Assembly (NCBI RefSeq): GCF_030695065.1
Contig: NZ_JAUYTR010000016.1
Coordinates: 1 to 64,000, forward strand
Direction of reading: 5' to 3'
Origin: Sediminibacterium sp.
Lineage (GTDB): Bacteria > Bacteroidota > Bacteroidia > Chitinophagales > Chitinophagaceae
DNA: 64,000 nucleotides
Below are positions 1 to 9,507 of the stretch, piece by piece; the stretch's first letter is position 1; each line of letters starts with the position of its first letter. A model generated the notes under the pieces. The model was not told the origin of the DNA. It worked only from the letters and a program-made list of their open reading frames with translations, and made no database searches. Position numbers and translations under genes: made by a program.

Positions 1-102
1 CACCTGCTGCAACAATTTTTCCAGTGATATGTAAGATGTATCCTGTGCCTGAATTGGTTGCAGACCGAAAACAAATCCAATTGCTATGATTATTTTTTTC
101 AT
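1..102 (-). CDS. TolC-family outer-membrane efflux protein, N-terminus only (runs off the window)
   Basis: Only the first 34 codons are present; the gene continues past the left edge. The peptide starts with a Sec signal (MKKIIIAIGFVFGLQPIQAQ) followed by DTSYISLEKLLQQV, which resembles the first mature helix of TolC/CusC-type outer-membrane channels. It starts 3 bp after the stop of the AAA ATPase gene, so it belongs to the same transcript as the split RND pump and would be that pump's outer-membrane exit duct. The family call rests on a short stretch plus context. The missing periplasmic adaptor (CusB-like) would be expected just outside the window. Confidence 0.6.
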   Translation of the reverse strand, partial: MKKIIIAIGFVFGLQPIQAQDTSYISLEKLLQQV

Positions 103-105
103 GAT

Positions 106-654
106 TTAAAGATTTTTTAAAATGAAATCAACCCGTTCTTCTGGTGGAAGAACAGGAACATGAACAATAGGGCAAGGGAAGGATTCATACACTTTTATTA
201 TCAGGTTATGAATTCGGATTTGTTCTGCTTCGTCTTCTAATCGGGCATAGTCATTAGTGAGCGGAAGGCGGTCTAGTATAAATACATGTTTGTAACAATA
301 TTTATTACACTGTTCTATTAACCTATCGTCATATTCCAATCCCAAGAACTGATAGTAAGCCATTGCATCGGGCAACGCGCGGTCTAAAAACACCATTTCG
401 TTAACATCTAACGTTCCTTCTTCTTCAATCTGCATGTTCAGAACTCCTAACTGAAATTCTTTTTTGTTTTCTCTGATTTCCTCAACTGTGCGTCCTCTTA
501 TTTGTTGTGTGTCAATATAATGTCTTGCGTGTTCAATAGTGGTTTTGTAACCCCTTTGTGCAAGCAAGTTTACCACTGTCGTTTTTCCTGTGCAGGGTCC
601 TCCGGTAATTACATTCCAATTTGTTATGATTTCTTTGTGTTTCATAGATGTCAA
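106..654 (-). CDS. AAA-family P-loop ATPase (AAA_28, NadR-kinase-like)
   Basis: This 182-residue protein has a Walker A loop GGPCTGKT at residues 18-25 and a Walker-B-like stretch (HVFILDRLP). The fold resembles the AAA_28 / NadR-type nucleotide-kinase group, whose cellular role is mostly undefined. The ATG overlaps the stop of the upstream beta-CASP gene as ATGA, so translation is probably coupled; Met4 is an alternative start. It is probably soluble: there is no signal peptide or membrane segment. The substrate cannot be told from the sequence. Its neighbours are a beta-CASP nuclease, PPK2 and metal pumps, which suggests a nucleotide- or stress-linked role, but this is inference. Confidence 0.75.
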   Translation of the reverse strand: MTSMKHKEIITNWNVITGGPCTGKTTVVNLLAQRGYKTTIEHARHYIDTQQIRGRTVEEIRENKKEFQLGVLNMQIEEEGTLDVNEMVFLDRALPDAMAYYQFLGLEYDDRLIEQCNKYCYKHVFILDRLPLTNDYARLEDEAEQIRIHNLIIKVYESFPCPIVHVPVLPPEERVDFILKNL

Positions 655-2027
655 TTCTTTAATTCAAATTCTTCTTTCTGATTAAGGACAGGAATTTCAC
701 TATCCCATTTATAAACTTCTTTTATTTTTTCCTGCAATCCCTTTGCGCCATCCGCTTCGCTGTGGACAATAAAAATTTTATCCGGTTTGGATTGCAGTTT
801 TCTCATCCAGTCAATCAATCCATTTTGGTCGGCATGACCGGATAATCCTTCAATATTTTCAATATGAGCTTTTACTGCATAGAATTTACCTCTCATCTTG
901 ATTTCAGATGCACCTTCAAGTAAAGCTCTTCCTCTTGTTCCTTCCGCCTGAAAGCCAACCAACAGAATAGTTGCGCTTTCATCGCCTAAGTATTTTTCAA
1001 AGTAAGTAAGCACTCTGCCTCCTGCCGCCATTCCGCTTCCGGCAATAATTATTTTAGGTGTATTGTCTTCTGCAAGTGCAAAAGTTTCATCAACACTTTT
1101 AATACGCTTTATGGTGTTACACATTTCAGAACATTCATCGGTGGAGAGTTTATGCCAATCTGTATTTCTATGAAAAACTTCCAAAACATTTCTTCCCATA
1201 GGACTATCCATATAAATAGGTATATCGGGAATTTTATTGGTCTTTTTTAACTGCCAAAACAGATACATGAGTAACTGTGTCCGCTCTACCGAAAAGCTGG
1301 GTATGATGATAGTGCCGTTTCTTGCCATACACCGATTAATAAGTATTTCCAAGCTGTTGATAGCTGGTTCGGCAGGATGAAGGCGGTTCCCATAAGTGGC
1401 TTCAACAAATAGTATATTTGCTTTTTCAGGCCTATCAGGTGGAAACAAAAGCGGGTCTATCTCTCTGCCAATGTCACCGGAAAAAACCAATGTTTTATCG
1501 CCAAGTTGTAATTCAATAAATGTAGCTCCAATAATGTGCCCGTTGTATCGGAAACGGTATCGGATATGCTCGTTAATGTTTATCCATTCATTGAGCGGTT
1601 GTTGTTGAAAAAGCGGTAAAGTATTTTCCACTTCCGGCAAGCCGTAAAGAGGCAAAGCGGGTTTGTGTTTGGAATAATGAAACTTGTTTGCTCTCACGGC
1701 ATCTTCTTCCTGAATTTTTGCACTGTCTTTTAAAATTATTTCGGCAACCTGCAATGTGGGCGATGTGCCAATGATATTTCCGGTAAAACCCTCTTTAACC
1801 AATCGGGGAAGGTAGCCTGTATGGTCAAGGTGTGCATGGGTAAGTAAAACAACATCAATCTGGGCGGGTGGAAAACTCAATGGTTCCCAATTCAAAAGCC
1901 GTAATTCTTTCAAACCTTGAAAAAGTCCACAATCAATAAGGATGTTCTTTCCGAATGCAGTAATAAGATATTTAGAGCCGGTTACTGTTCCGGCTGCTCC
2001 GAGAAATTTTATTTTGATGTTGCTCAT
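651..2027 (-). CDS. Metallo-beta-lactamase-fold RNA nuclease (beta-CASP, CPSF73/YSH1-like)
   Basis: The 458-residue protein has the zinc-binding motif HAHLDH at residues 64-69, the FSGDIG motif in the centre, and C-terminal GLSGHAD and IVHSEADG motifs typical of the beta-CASP / RMMBL group (COG1236). These enzymes cut or trim RNA with two zinc ions. Length matches the family and all motifs I look for are present, so it should be active. It is cytoplasmic. It lies 5 bp downstream of PPK2 and overlaps the AAA ATPase gene by 4 bp. Such genes often travel with PPK2 and P-type ATPases in stress or mobile clusters; the RNA target here is unknown. Confidence 0.9.
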   Translation of the reverse strand: MSNIKIKFLGAAGTVTGSKYLITAFGKNILIDCGLFQGLKELRLLNWEPLSFPPAQIDVVLLTHAHLDHTGYLPRLVKEGFTGNIIGTSPTLQVAEIILKDSAKIQEEDAVRANKFHYSKHKPALPLYGLPEVENTLPLFQQQPLNEWININEHIRYRFRYNGHIIGATFIELQLGDKTLVFSGDIGREIDPLLFPPDRPEKANILFVEATYGNRLHPAEPAINSLEILINRCMARNGTIIIPSFSVERTQLLMYLFWQLKKTNKIPDIPIYMDSPMGRNVLEVFHRNTDWHKLSTDECSEMCNTIKRIKSVDETFALAEDNTPKIIIAGSGMAAGGRVLTYFEKYLGDESATILLVGFQAEGTRGRALLEGASEIKMRGKFYAVKAHIENIEGLSGHADQNGLIDWMRKLQSKPDKIFIVHSEADGAKGLQEKIKEVYKWDSEIPVLNQKEEFELKN

Positions 2028-2032
2028 ATTTT

Positions 2033-2821
2033 TTAATTCTTTTTGTTATCAGTTGCTACAGATTTATCCTTTTTCGTTATCGTGTTTTGCATTGGAAAAG
2101 ATAAATGCATTGACTCCAATTTTTCCTTAATGATCGATGCTACCGCAAAGTCTCTATGCCATTTGTCGTCAGATGGAACAATCGTCCAAGGAATTTTATT
2201 ACATCTGTTTAGAATGCTTTCATATACTTCCATATAATCATTCCACTTTTTTGATGATTTTAAGTCTTCATCCGAATACTTCCATTTTTTAAGTGGATTT
2301 TTCAATCGTTTTTTTATCCTTTCTATTTGCTCTTCCGGACTGATGTGCAGAAAGAATTTGATTATATCTGTATCGTTCTCTATAAGGTATTCTTCAAAGG
2401 CATTGATAAAGAGGTATCGCTTATCTATCTTATTTTTTGATAGTGATTTCTGAATGGTGGGAACAAGAATATCTTCATAGTGTGAACGATTGAAAATTTG
2501 TATCATTCCTTTTTCGGGGAGCTTTTGAAAAATTCGCCACATGTAATCGTGCTCACGCTCCATGTCGCAAGGAGCTTTAAATGAAGTTGCGCGAACACCC
2601 AAAGGATTAGTGCAATTGAAAACATTGCGTATTACGCCATCTTTTCCGGCAGTATCCATTCCTTGAAATACAATGAGTAAACTTTTAGAATGAGATGCAT
2701 AAAACAAATGTTGCAAAGCATAAATATCCTTGTGCAATTTGAGCAAATCCTTTCTTGATTTTTTCTTTTCCGCATCTTTAGGGGATGTGGTTTTAATTTG
2801 GGTAAGTTTTAAATTTTTCAT
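2033..2821 (-). CDS. ppk2: Polyphosphate kinase 2 family protein
   Basis: This 262-residue protein has the PPK2 Walker A loop (GMDTAGKDG, about residues 54-62) and the NRSHYEDILVP segment around residues 111-121. PPK2 enzymes use polyphosphate to phosphorylate NMPs or NDPs. Single-domain enzymes of this size fall in class I or III, and the sequence alone does not decide between AMP and ADP as acceptor. The N-terminus is basic and rich in Lys. The start codon overlaps the stop of the upstream DUF4010 gene by 4 bp. Placed in a metal-efflux operon, it could regenerate NTPs when ATP-driven pumps are busy; this is inference. Confidence 0.92.
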   Translation of the reverse strand: MKNLKLTQIKTTSPKDAEKKKSRKDLLKLHKDIYALQHLFYASHSKSLLIVFQGMDTAGKDGVIRNVFNCTNPLGVRATSFKAPCDMEREHDYMWRIFQKLPEKGMIQIFNRSHYEDILVPTIQKSLSKNKIDKRYLFINAFEEYLIENDTDIIKFFLHISPEEQIERIKKRLKNPLKKWKYSDEDLKSSKKWNDYMEVYESILNRCNKIPWTIVPSDDKWHRDFAVASIIKEKLESMHLSFPMQNTITKKDKSVATDNKKN

Positions 2822-4104
2822 GTTGACTGATTTATGTAAATGATGCTAATACTTATGAAAGCAATTATTATAGCAGGTATTAAGGCAATAACAACTTGTT
2901 TGCGCAATACGGCAGTTCCTTTTAAAATGCATTCGCCCATTTTAAAAAACGTATTGCTGATTACTGCTAATAGAATTACAATAGCAGCCATTGCCGGAGT
3001 GATTTGAACTAAACTTAATTTAGAGGCACTGATGTTAATGGCATCCACATCTGCTAATCCCGAAATAATGCCTGATATGAAAAGTCCTTTTGTTCCAAGA
3101 GACTCGTTGGCATAATAAACAATGAGTGTTATGGCAATATATTGAAGTCCGAACATAGCCGCATTAATCAGGTCTAATGGATTTCCCAATTGAATGTTCT
3201 CGCCTAAAGAAGCAGAATTTGATGCTTTCGTTCTTAAAATATAATAGGCATACCCTACACTGCTACCGGCCATCAATAAACAAGGAATAAGTAACCACTT
3301 AAATACTTCTATATTAAACAAAGCGGCTACTAAGGTTACTCTCACAAACATTACAGCACAGGCAATAAGGATTCCTGCTGCGTATTGCAATGACAGATTG
3401 GTATTCTCTTTACTTTTTGTGCTGAAAATCCAGGTAACGGCTGTGCTGGAAAATGTTCCTCCGAAGAATGCCGTAAACATGATGCCTTTTTCTGCACCAA
3501 AAAATTTAATGATAAAGTAACCTACAAAACTTAATGAGGAGACAATGACTATAACGAAACCTATGCTTTGTGGATTTATAAGTTCAGCCGGACCAAAACT
3601 TTCATTTGGTAAATAAGGAAGGATTAAAAGTGAAATTATAGCAAACCGTATAAAGGCATACAGCTCTTCTTGAGTGATTTGCTTTACAGTGGCTTTGAAC
3701 TTATTTTTAAATGTTAATAGTGTGGCGGTGATAACTGCGATAGCCAATGCTTCTTTTATTAAATGTAAAGAAGCGAGTACGCCTAAAAAGAAGACCAATA
3801 ACAACGAGAATTCAGTTACAAGGCCGAAATTCTCTTTTCTGACTTTGGAAAAGTGGAAGACACTAATGAAAAGAAAAATGGAAGGAATTGTCACTAATAG
3901 GATATTAAAATTGAACTCGGTAGCCAAATAGGTTACTACACAGCCAAGTATTGCTACTAATACAAATGTTCTTAACCCTGCAAAATGCTCGTTACCGGAA
4001 AGTATATCAAACTCACGTTCAAGCCCAATAATTAAACCGACTCCAGCAGACACAATTAAGCTGAGTATAAACGGAGAAAAAATGGTGTTAAGCAGTTCGT
4101 GCAT
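2818..4104 (-). CDS. MgtC/SapB-DUF4010 integral membrane protein
   Basis: The 428-residue polytopic inner-membrane protein has an N-terminal MgtC/SapB-like part (GLIIGLEREF near residue 25, then several hydrophobic helices to about residue 140) and a C-terminal DUF4010-like part (about residues 180-420) with conserved glycine- and serine-rich helices (FFGGTFSSTAVTW; SGLADVDAINISASK). MgtC-like proteins modulate Mg homeostasis and ATP synthase in other bacteria; for the DUF4010 fusion the function is unknown. It sits between the ATP-cone nuclease (3-bp gap) and ppk2 (4-bp overlap), so it is co-transcribed with ion pumps. An ion-linked transport or regulatory role is inferred. Confidence 0.85.
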   Translation of the reverse strand: MHELLNTIFSPFILSLIVSAGVGLIIGLEREFDILSGNEHFAGLRTFVLVAILGCVVTYLATEFNFNILLVTIPSIFLFISVFHFSKVRKENFGLVTEFSLLLVFFLGVLASLHLIKEALAIAVITATLLTFKNKFKATVKQITQEELYAFIRFAIISLLILPYLPNESFGPAELINPQSIGFVIVIVSSLSFVGYFIIKFFGAEKGIMFTAFFGGTFSSTAVTWIFSTKSKENTNLSLQYAAGILIACAVMFVRVTLVAALFNIEVFKWLLIPCLLMAGSSVGYAYYILRTKASNSASLGENIQLGNPLDLINAAMFGLQYIAITLIVYYANESLGTKGLFISGIISGLADVDAINISASKLSLVQITPAMAAIVILLAVISNTFFKMGECILKGTAVLRKQVVIALIPAIIIAFISISIIYINQST

Positions 4105-4107
4105 ATT

Positions 4108-4977
4108 TTATAAACTGATAGTTTTTGAAAATATTTCGCATAAGGCGGAACACTCCTCCATCACTTTTTGTAGTCTGGGTTGTTTAATTCCAATACTTTC
4201 CAATAAAGCATGATTATGGTGCATGGTTTTACACAGCACTATTTTTCTATCTAATAATTGTTGCTTCTCTTTTTGTGTAAGGGTGGTAAGGCAGGTTACC
4301 GGATGTAAGCCCGAACCATCAATCCAATCTTTCAACCCATTATTTTTCGGGTAATCCCAACCCACCAAATTCATATTCATGCACCTTCCGTATTGTGCTG
4401 CATCTTCTGAAAAGCGGGTGTTTGTTACCACCCAACCCTGATGAAATTTTTCGGCATGACCATCCAACTGTTTCCATGACGTTTCTACATCTAAAAATCT
4501 TGACTGTATGTAAAGCGGAATTTTTACATCGGACGAGTAACCCTGACGGTTATGGAATTTGCACTCAATCATAAAATGATGCTTGTCTTTTTCAGCAATT
4601 ACATCCACTTCGTGATTTACGCAATGCCCTTTTACAATCACTCCTACTTGTGTTTTGTAACCTTTATGTTTCAATAGTTCCGCCACGAATTGTTCAAAAG
4701 GGAAACCGGAGGGGCCTAATTCCATAATAGCGTGTTTGAGTTTATATCGTGCCGCCATCGGACGGGAAACATTTCGTAGTAGGCGAAATGCCGTTTTGTA
4801 AATCTTGCGTGTAGACATTCCCTCTACCAGCATTTCCATTACTTCACTAACTACTTCGTCAGCTTGTTCACTGTTTGCACCAGAACGCATAAGTGATTGT
4901 TTCAACTTACCCTTATTAAAAGGAACTTTAAGCCCGGATGCTTTAGTGATATTTATATTTTCTTCATTAATCTTCAT
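4108..4977 (-). CDS. ATP-cone domain fused to an Mrr-like restriction-endonuclease domain
   Basis: The 289-residue protein begins with an ATP-cone (about residues 8-95: KASGLKVPFNKGKLKQSL followed by VSRPMAARYKLKHAIMELG), the nucleotide-sensing module best known from class I ribonucleotide reductase and NrdR. It continues into an Mrr/PD-(D/E)xK-like nuclease core: FEQFVAELLKHKGY, then HEVDVIAEKDKHHFMIECKFH, where D and the ExK pair are the likely catalytic residues. The C-terminal third (about 200-289) has no domain I recognise. The gene overlaps the P-type ATPase by 11 bp. A nuclease gated by ATP or dATP is a reasonable inference; the target (own DNA, plasmid, phage) is not evident. Confidence 0.8.
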   Translation of the reverse strand: MKINEENINITKASGLKVPFNKGKLKQSLMRSGANSEQADEVVSEVMEMLVEGMSTRKIYKTAFRLLRNVSRPMAARYKLKHAIMELGPSGFPFEQFVAELLKHKGYKTQVGVIVKGHCVNHEVDVIAEKDKHHFMIECKFHNRQGYSSDVKIPLYIQSRFLDVETSWKQLDGHAEKFHQGWVVTNTRFSEDAAQYGRCMNMNLVGWDYPKNNGLKDWIDGSGLHPVTCLTTLTQKEKQQLLDRKIVLCKTMHHNHALLESIGIKQPRLQKVMEECSALCEIFSKTISL

Positions 4978-7588
4978 CGTGAATAATATTTGTGCGTTTT
5001 AAAATTTGAATAACCAACAGTGAAAGGAGAGCAGAAGCAATAACCAACAACCAGTCTTCTGCTTTAAGCGGCTGAACATTTAATGCTTTGCCGACAGGTG
5101 CAATGAAAAATACGGATAGTATGATGAGAACACAGGACGATAAAGCATACCATACATATTTATTGCGAAATACTTCGGATTTGAAGAAAGATGTTTTAAC
5201 CGATGCCATGTTGAACACATGAAACAACTGGCAAAATATAAGTGTGAAGAATAAAATGTTGTTGCACAATTTCGGGTCAAAGCGTTCACCGGTGTGTAAA
5301 ACCAAATGACTGAAGAAAACTGCTCCCAAAGTGCATACGGAAATGATTGCCGCATAAATCCACACAGCATACCACTGGCGTGTTTTTAAAAGCGGTTCAG
5401 CAGGATTTCGGGGCTTGTGTTTCATTACAAAGGGGCTTCCATCACTCACTCCCAAAGCAAGTGCAGGCAATACATCTGTTACCAGATTAATAAAAAGTAT
5501 TTGCAACGGAATTAACTGAAAATGCAGATTGGACAAAGCGGCTAAAGAAACTACAAACAGTTCGCTCATGTTGCAGGAAAGCAGGTAAATCACAAATTCC
5601 TGAATGTTTTTGAAAATGACCCGACCTTGCTTAATGGCGTGAACAATAGAAGAAAATTTGTCGTCTTTCAATACCATGTCGGAAACTTCCTGAGCCACTT
5701 GTGTTCCTCTCACTCCCATTGCAATGCCGATGTCTGCTTTTTTGAGAGCCGGGGCATCATTTACGCCATCGCCTGTCATACCCACAATATTTCCTTTCTC
5801 TTGCAATACGGTTACCAAATCCAATTTGTGAGTGGGCGTTACTCTCGCAAAAACAGAAGTATTGAGCCAATTCTGTTTTTCTTTTTCGCTCAATTGGGAT
5901 GCGGGTTGCATTTCTTTTCCGACAATTGGGGCATTGTTTTCAGAAATGCCTAATTGATTAGCAATGTAATTGGCAGTAGCGGGATGGTCGCCTGTAATCA
6001 TCACCACTTTAATGCCGGCATCCTTACATTCATGGATAGCATCAAACACATCTTCGGCAGGCGGGTCCATCATGCCGTAAAGCCCCGCAAAAACCATATC
6101 GGTGGTAAGTGAAATATCTTTTGAGGATGCTTCCTTATATGCTCCGGCTATTACCCGTAAACCGGATGCTGCCAATTGTTCCGATTTTTCTTTCCAACAA
6201 ATTCTTGTTTCATCATTTAGTATTTGGGGTTGAGAACCGAGTAGAATATGACTGCATTGTTTGAGTATCTCTTCAGCCGCGCCTTTGGCATACACAACAA
6301 AGCCATTGTTGCTGTTATGAAGGGTAGCCATCATTTTTGTTTCCGATGAAAAAGGAATTTCATCTATTTTAGGAAACTGCTGTCGTAATTGCTCAAAGTC
6401 ATTCCCTTTTTTATGTGCGTATTTCAACAACCCTGTTTCGAGTGGGTCGCCAATTTCAGTGATGTCGTTCTCCGTAATTTGTATGGAAGCCGTGTTGCAC
6501 AAAACAGCGATTTGCTGCATTATTTGTTCGTTTTTTTCAGAAGTTTTATCAGCAGGGATTAAGTCTGTAACCTCAATTTTATTTTGTGTTAGTGTTCCTG
6601 TTTTGTCGGTGCAGATTACCGTTGTGCCGCCTAAAGTTTCTACTGCTGAAAGTTTCTTCACAATCACATTGTGCTTTGCCATTTTCATCATGCCCTGCGC
6701 TAATGCGAGTGTTGCTACAATGGGAAGACCTTCGGGTATGGCTGCTACGGCAAGGGCAATAGCGGTTTCGAGCATTTCCACATAATCGCCATGCGTGAAC
6801 ATTCCGACAATGAAAATCAGCACTACCAAAGCAACTGTGATGTAAATGAGTTTATGGCTAAAAACCTGTAACTTTTTTTCGAGCGGTGTGGCTGATTGCT
6901 CGGCACCTTGCACGAGATGGGCAATTTTTCCCAATTCGGTTTGCATGCCTGTAGCTGTCACCAATGCAGTTGTATTTCCGTTGGTAACAAAAGTGCCTTT
7001 GTGCAGCATGTTGTTTCGGTCGGCAAGCGGCACATCTTCCGAAAGTTCGTTTGCGATTTTCTCAACGGGCATTGCTTCTCCTGTGAGCGATGCTTCATTC
7101 ACCGAAAGCTGCGTTGCATTAATTATTCTTGCATCAGCAGTAATCATATCGCCAGCCTCTACAAATAATATATCGCCCGGAACGACTTCTTCGGATGAAA
7201 TTTCCTTGAGCTTGCCATCCCGAAAAACTTTTGCAGGAACGCTTGCCATCTTTTTAAGTGCATTCATGGAGCGTTGCGCCTGCATTTCCATCCAAAAACC
7301 AATGATGGCATTAATCAAAATGACAAGAAGAATAGCAGTTGTGTCTAAATACTCCTGAAACCAAAATGACATAGCGGCTGCAAAAAGCAACAGATACACC
7401 ATGAGGTTGTTGAATTGTGCCAAAATTATTTTTAGTGGATGTTTTCCCTTATCGGATTGAATGGTGTTGCTGCCGTATTTTTCAAAACGGTTTGTTGCCT
7501 CAAGAGCATTCAATCCTTTTTCTTTATCACTGTCAAGCTGAGTGATAAGTTCTGATACAGAGATTGTATGTGCGTTTATTGTTTTCAT
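4967..7588 (-). CDS. Cation-transporting P-type ATPase (P2, Ca2+-type)
   Basis: The 873-residue pump has an N-terminal cation-ATPase domain (about residues 5-75), the TGE actuator motif (LTGEAMPVE), the PEGLP ion-site motif in M4, the phosphorylation site DKTGTLT near residue 329, and the hinge TGDGVNDAP near residue 599. Ten transmembrane helices can be placed. PEGLP and the overall layout match P2A/P2B calcium (or Mn) pumps such as PMR1/LMCA1 rather than heavy-metal P1B pumps: there is no CPC/CPH motif and no HMA domain. The start shares one base with the stop of the RND gene upstream (TAATG). Specificity for Ca2+ is inferred from the family. Confidence 0.9.
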   Translation of the reverse strand: MKTINAHTISVSELITQLDSDKEKGLNALEATNRFEKYGSNTIQSDKGKHPLKIILAQFNNLMVYLLLFAAAMSFWFQEYLDTTAILLVILINAIIGFWMEMQAQRSMNALKKMASVPAKVFRDGKLKEISSEEVVPGDILFVEAGDMITADARIINATQLSVNEASLTGEAMPVEKIANELSEDVPLADRNNMLHKGTFVTNGNTTALVTATGMQTELGKIAHLVQGAEQSATPLEKKLQVFSHKLIYITVALVVLIFIVGMFTHGDYVEMLETAIALAVAAIPEGLPIVATLALAQGMMKMAKHNVIVKKLSAVETLGGTTVICTDKTGTLTQNKIEVTDLIPADKTSEKNEQIMQQIAVLCNTASIQITENDITEIGDPLETGLLKYAHKKGNDFEQLRQQFPKIDEIPFSSETKMMATLHNSNNGFVVYAKGAAEEILKQCSHILLGSQPQILNDETRICWKEKSEQLAASGLRVIAGAYKEASSKDISLTTDMVFAGLYGMMDPPAEDVFDAIHECKDAGIKVVMITGDHPATANYIANQLGISENNAPIVGKEMQPASQLSEKEKQNWLNTSVFARVTPTHKLDLVTVLQEKGNIVGMTGDGVNDAPALKKADIGIAMGVRGTQVAQEVSDMVLKDDKFSSIVHAIKQGRVIFKNIQEFVIYLLSCNMSELFVVSLAALSNLHFQLIPLQILFINLVTDVLPALALGVSDGSPFVMKHKPRNPAEPLLKTRQWYAVWIYAAIISVCTLGAVFFSHLVLHTGERFDPKLCNNILFFTLIFCQLFHVFNMASVKTSFFKSEVFRNKYVWYALSSCVLIILSVFFIAPVGKALNVQPLKAEDWLLVIASALLSLLVIQILKRTNIIHDED

Positions 7589-9507
7589 TAATCTATGTTT
7601 TCTAAATATTCTACTTTTCCATGTTTTTTCAATTCGTATTCTTTCACCATTTGATAAACCACCGGCAGCACGATCAATACAAAAAGAGTGGAAGTGATCA
7701 GCCCGAACACAAATGGAATGGTGATAGGTTTCATTACATCGCTTCCAACGCCTGTTGCAAATAAGATAGGCAATAGTCCAATCATGTCAGCCATTACCGT
7801 CATGAGTTTGGGGCGGACACGCATTACTGCGCCTGAGAAAACGGCAGTCTGAACTTCTTCCTGTGAAAGTTCCGCGCTTCCCTTTTTATCCACTGCATCG
7901 TGAATAGCTTCATTCATGTAAACGAGCATTAACACGCCTGTTTCTACTGCAATGCCGAAAAGGGCAATGAAACCTACTGCAACGGCAACTGAAAAATTCA
8001 CTTCAAAAAAATACATGGAATACACGCCTCCGATTAAGGCAATGGGAATACTGGAAAGGACAATGAGCATTTCTTTGGCAGAATGAAAAGTGAAATAGAG
8101 CACGAAAGCAATTATCAAAAGCGTAATGGGGATGATGATTTTCAAACGCTTTTCTGCACGGACTTTACTTTCATACTGTCCGCTCCAGTTGATATAATAA
8201 CCTTTTGGCAGTATTTTAAAGTTTTCCTCTATTTTCTTTTTTGCATCACCTACCACACTGCCCATGTCTCTGCCCCGCACATTGAATAAAACCGTTCCGC
8301 GCAGCATGGCATTTTCAGAATTTATCATTGGCGGACCTTCTGTAATTTCCAAATCAGCCACAGCCGAAAGAGGAACAACACCATAGTTGACTGTTTGAAT
8401 GGGGGTGCGTTTTATCTCTGATATGTCTTTTCTGAAATCCTGCGCCAAACGCATGGACACGCTGAAACGCTGTCTGCCCTCTACTGTATTGGTTACAGGC
8501 ATTCCGCCCAAAGCCATTTCAATGAGCATGTTTACTTCTTCAATGGAAAGATTGTAACGGGCAATTTCTTCGCGCTTTATTTTTACGTCCAAATATTTTC
8601 CGCCTGTAAGTTGCTCTACATATAAGTCGGCAAGCCCGTCTATGCCCTGTAAAGATTTTTCAATTTGCCTTGCGATGCTGTAAATGGTGTCTAATTCCTG
8701 TCCGTAAATTTTAATACCGATGTCTGTCCGCACACCTGTTGAAAGCATATTGATACGATTGATGATGGGCTGTGTCCAACCGCTGGTAACACCGGGGATT
8801 TGCACTTTCTCATTCAATTCAGTAATCAGTTTCTCGGTAGTCATTCCCTTGCGCCATTCTGATTTTGGTTTCAGTAAAATGATACTTTCAATCATGCTCA
8901 TGGGAGCGTTGTCGGTAGCCGTATATGCCCTTCCCGCTTTGCCCAACACATTTTTAACTTCTGGAACGGACATAATGAGTTTGTCCTGCACCTGCAAAAT
9001 GCGTTTGGCTTCGTTGTTGGAAACGTCAGGCAATGTAACAGGCATGAACAACAATGAACCTTCATCTAAAGGTGGCATAAACTCTGAACCTAAACGCAAC
9101 ACAAAAGGAATGCTGCCCAACACAATTAAAACAGAAATGGCAATGACTGTTTTTTTCCAACGCTGGCACAAGCGCAAAACGGGGCTGTAAATTTTGATGA
9201 AGAAATTGGCAACAGGATTTCTGCTTTCGGGAATGAGTTTACCTTTCATTAATGAACGAAGCAACATTGGCACGATGAACAGCGCAACAATAGCAGAGCC
9301 AATCATTACAAATGTTTTTGTAAACACCAATGGAGAGAACAGTTTTTTCTCTTGCCCTTCTAAAAAAAGAATTGGGGCGAAAGAAATGAGTGTTACTAAA
9401 ATGGAAAAGAAAACGGCTCTTCCAACGGTGCGCGATGAGCGTTCAATAATTTTGATGCGCTCTTCTTCGCTTAGTTCTTTTGTATTTCCTATTCTTTGTT
9501 TTTCCAT
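7588..9507 (-). CDS. Heavy-metal efflux RND pump, C-terminal part (CusA/CzcA split ORF)
   Basis: The 639-residue product covers CusA/CzcA from the cytoplasmic loop after TM4 to the end: TM5-6 (GRAVFFSILVTLISFAPILFLEGQ), the second periplasmic porter domain, and TM7-12. Residues comparable to copper-relay methionines are visible in PMSMIES and INMLSTG, while the stretch ARYNLSIEEV carries Leu where E. coli CusA has a Met. The metal may therefore not be Cu+ alone. It begins with an ATG that shares one base with the stop of the N-terminal ORF. Together the two ORFs add up to 1,063 residues, a normal full length, so nothing seems deleted. Confidence 0.88.
   Translation of the reverse strand: MEKQRIGNTKELSEEERIKIIERSSRTVGRAVFFSILVTLISFAPILFLEGQEKKLFSPLVFTKTFVMIGSAIVALFIVPMLLRSLMKGKLIPESRNPVANFFIKIYSPVLRLCQRWKKTVIAISVLIVLGSIPFVLRLGSEFMPPLDEGSLLFMPVTLPDVSNNEAKRILQVQDKLIMSVPEVKNVLGKAGRAYTATDNAPMSMIESIILLKPKSEWRKGMTTEKLITELNEKVQIPGVTSGWTQPIINRINMLSTGVRTDIGIKIYGQELDTIYSIARQIEKSLQGIDGLADLYVEQLTGGKYLDVKIKREEIARYNLSIEEVNMLIEMALGGMPVTNTVEGRQRFSVSMRLAQDFRKDISEIKRTPIQTVNYGVVPLSAVADLEITEGPPMINSENAMLRGTVLFNVRGRDMGSVVGDAKKKIEENFKILPKGYYINWSGQYESKVRAEKRLKIIIPITLLIIAFVLYFTFHSAKEMLIVLSSIPIALIGGVYSMYFFEVNFSVAVAVGFIALFGIAVETGVLMLVYMNEAIHDAVDKKGSAELSQEEVQTAVFSGAVMRVRPKLMTVMADMIGLLPILFATGVGSDVMKPITIPFVFGLITSTLFVLIVLPVVYQMVKEYELKKHGKVEYLENID

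Noticed and set aside
6846..7358. 170-codon plus-strand frame opposite the P-type ATPase
   Set aside because: It is a shadow of a strongly conserved gene on the minus strand.
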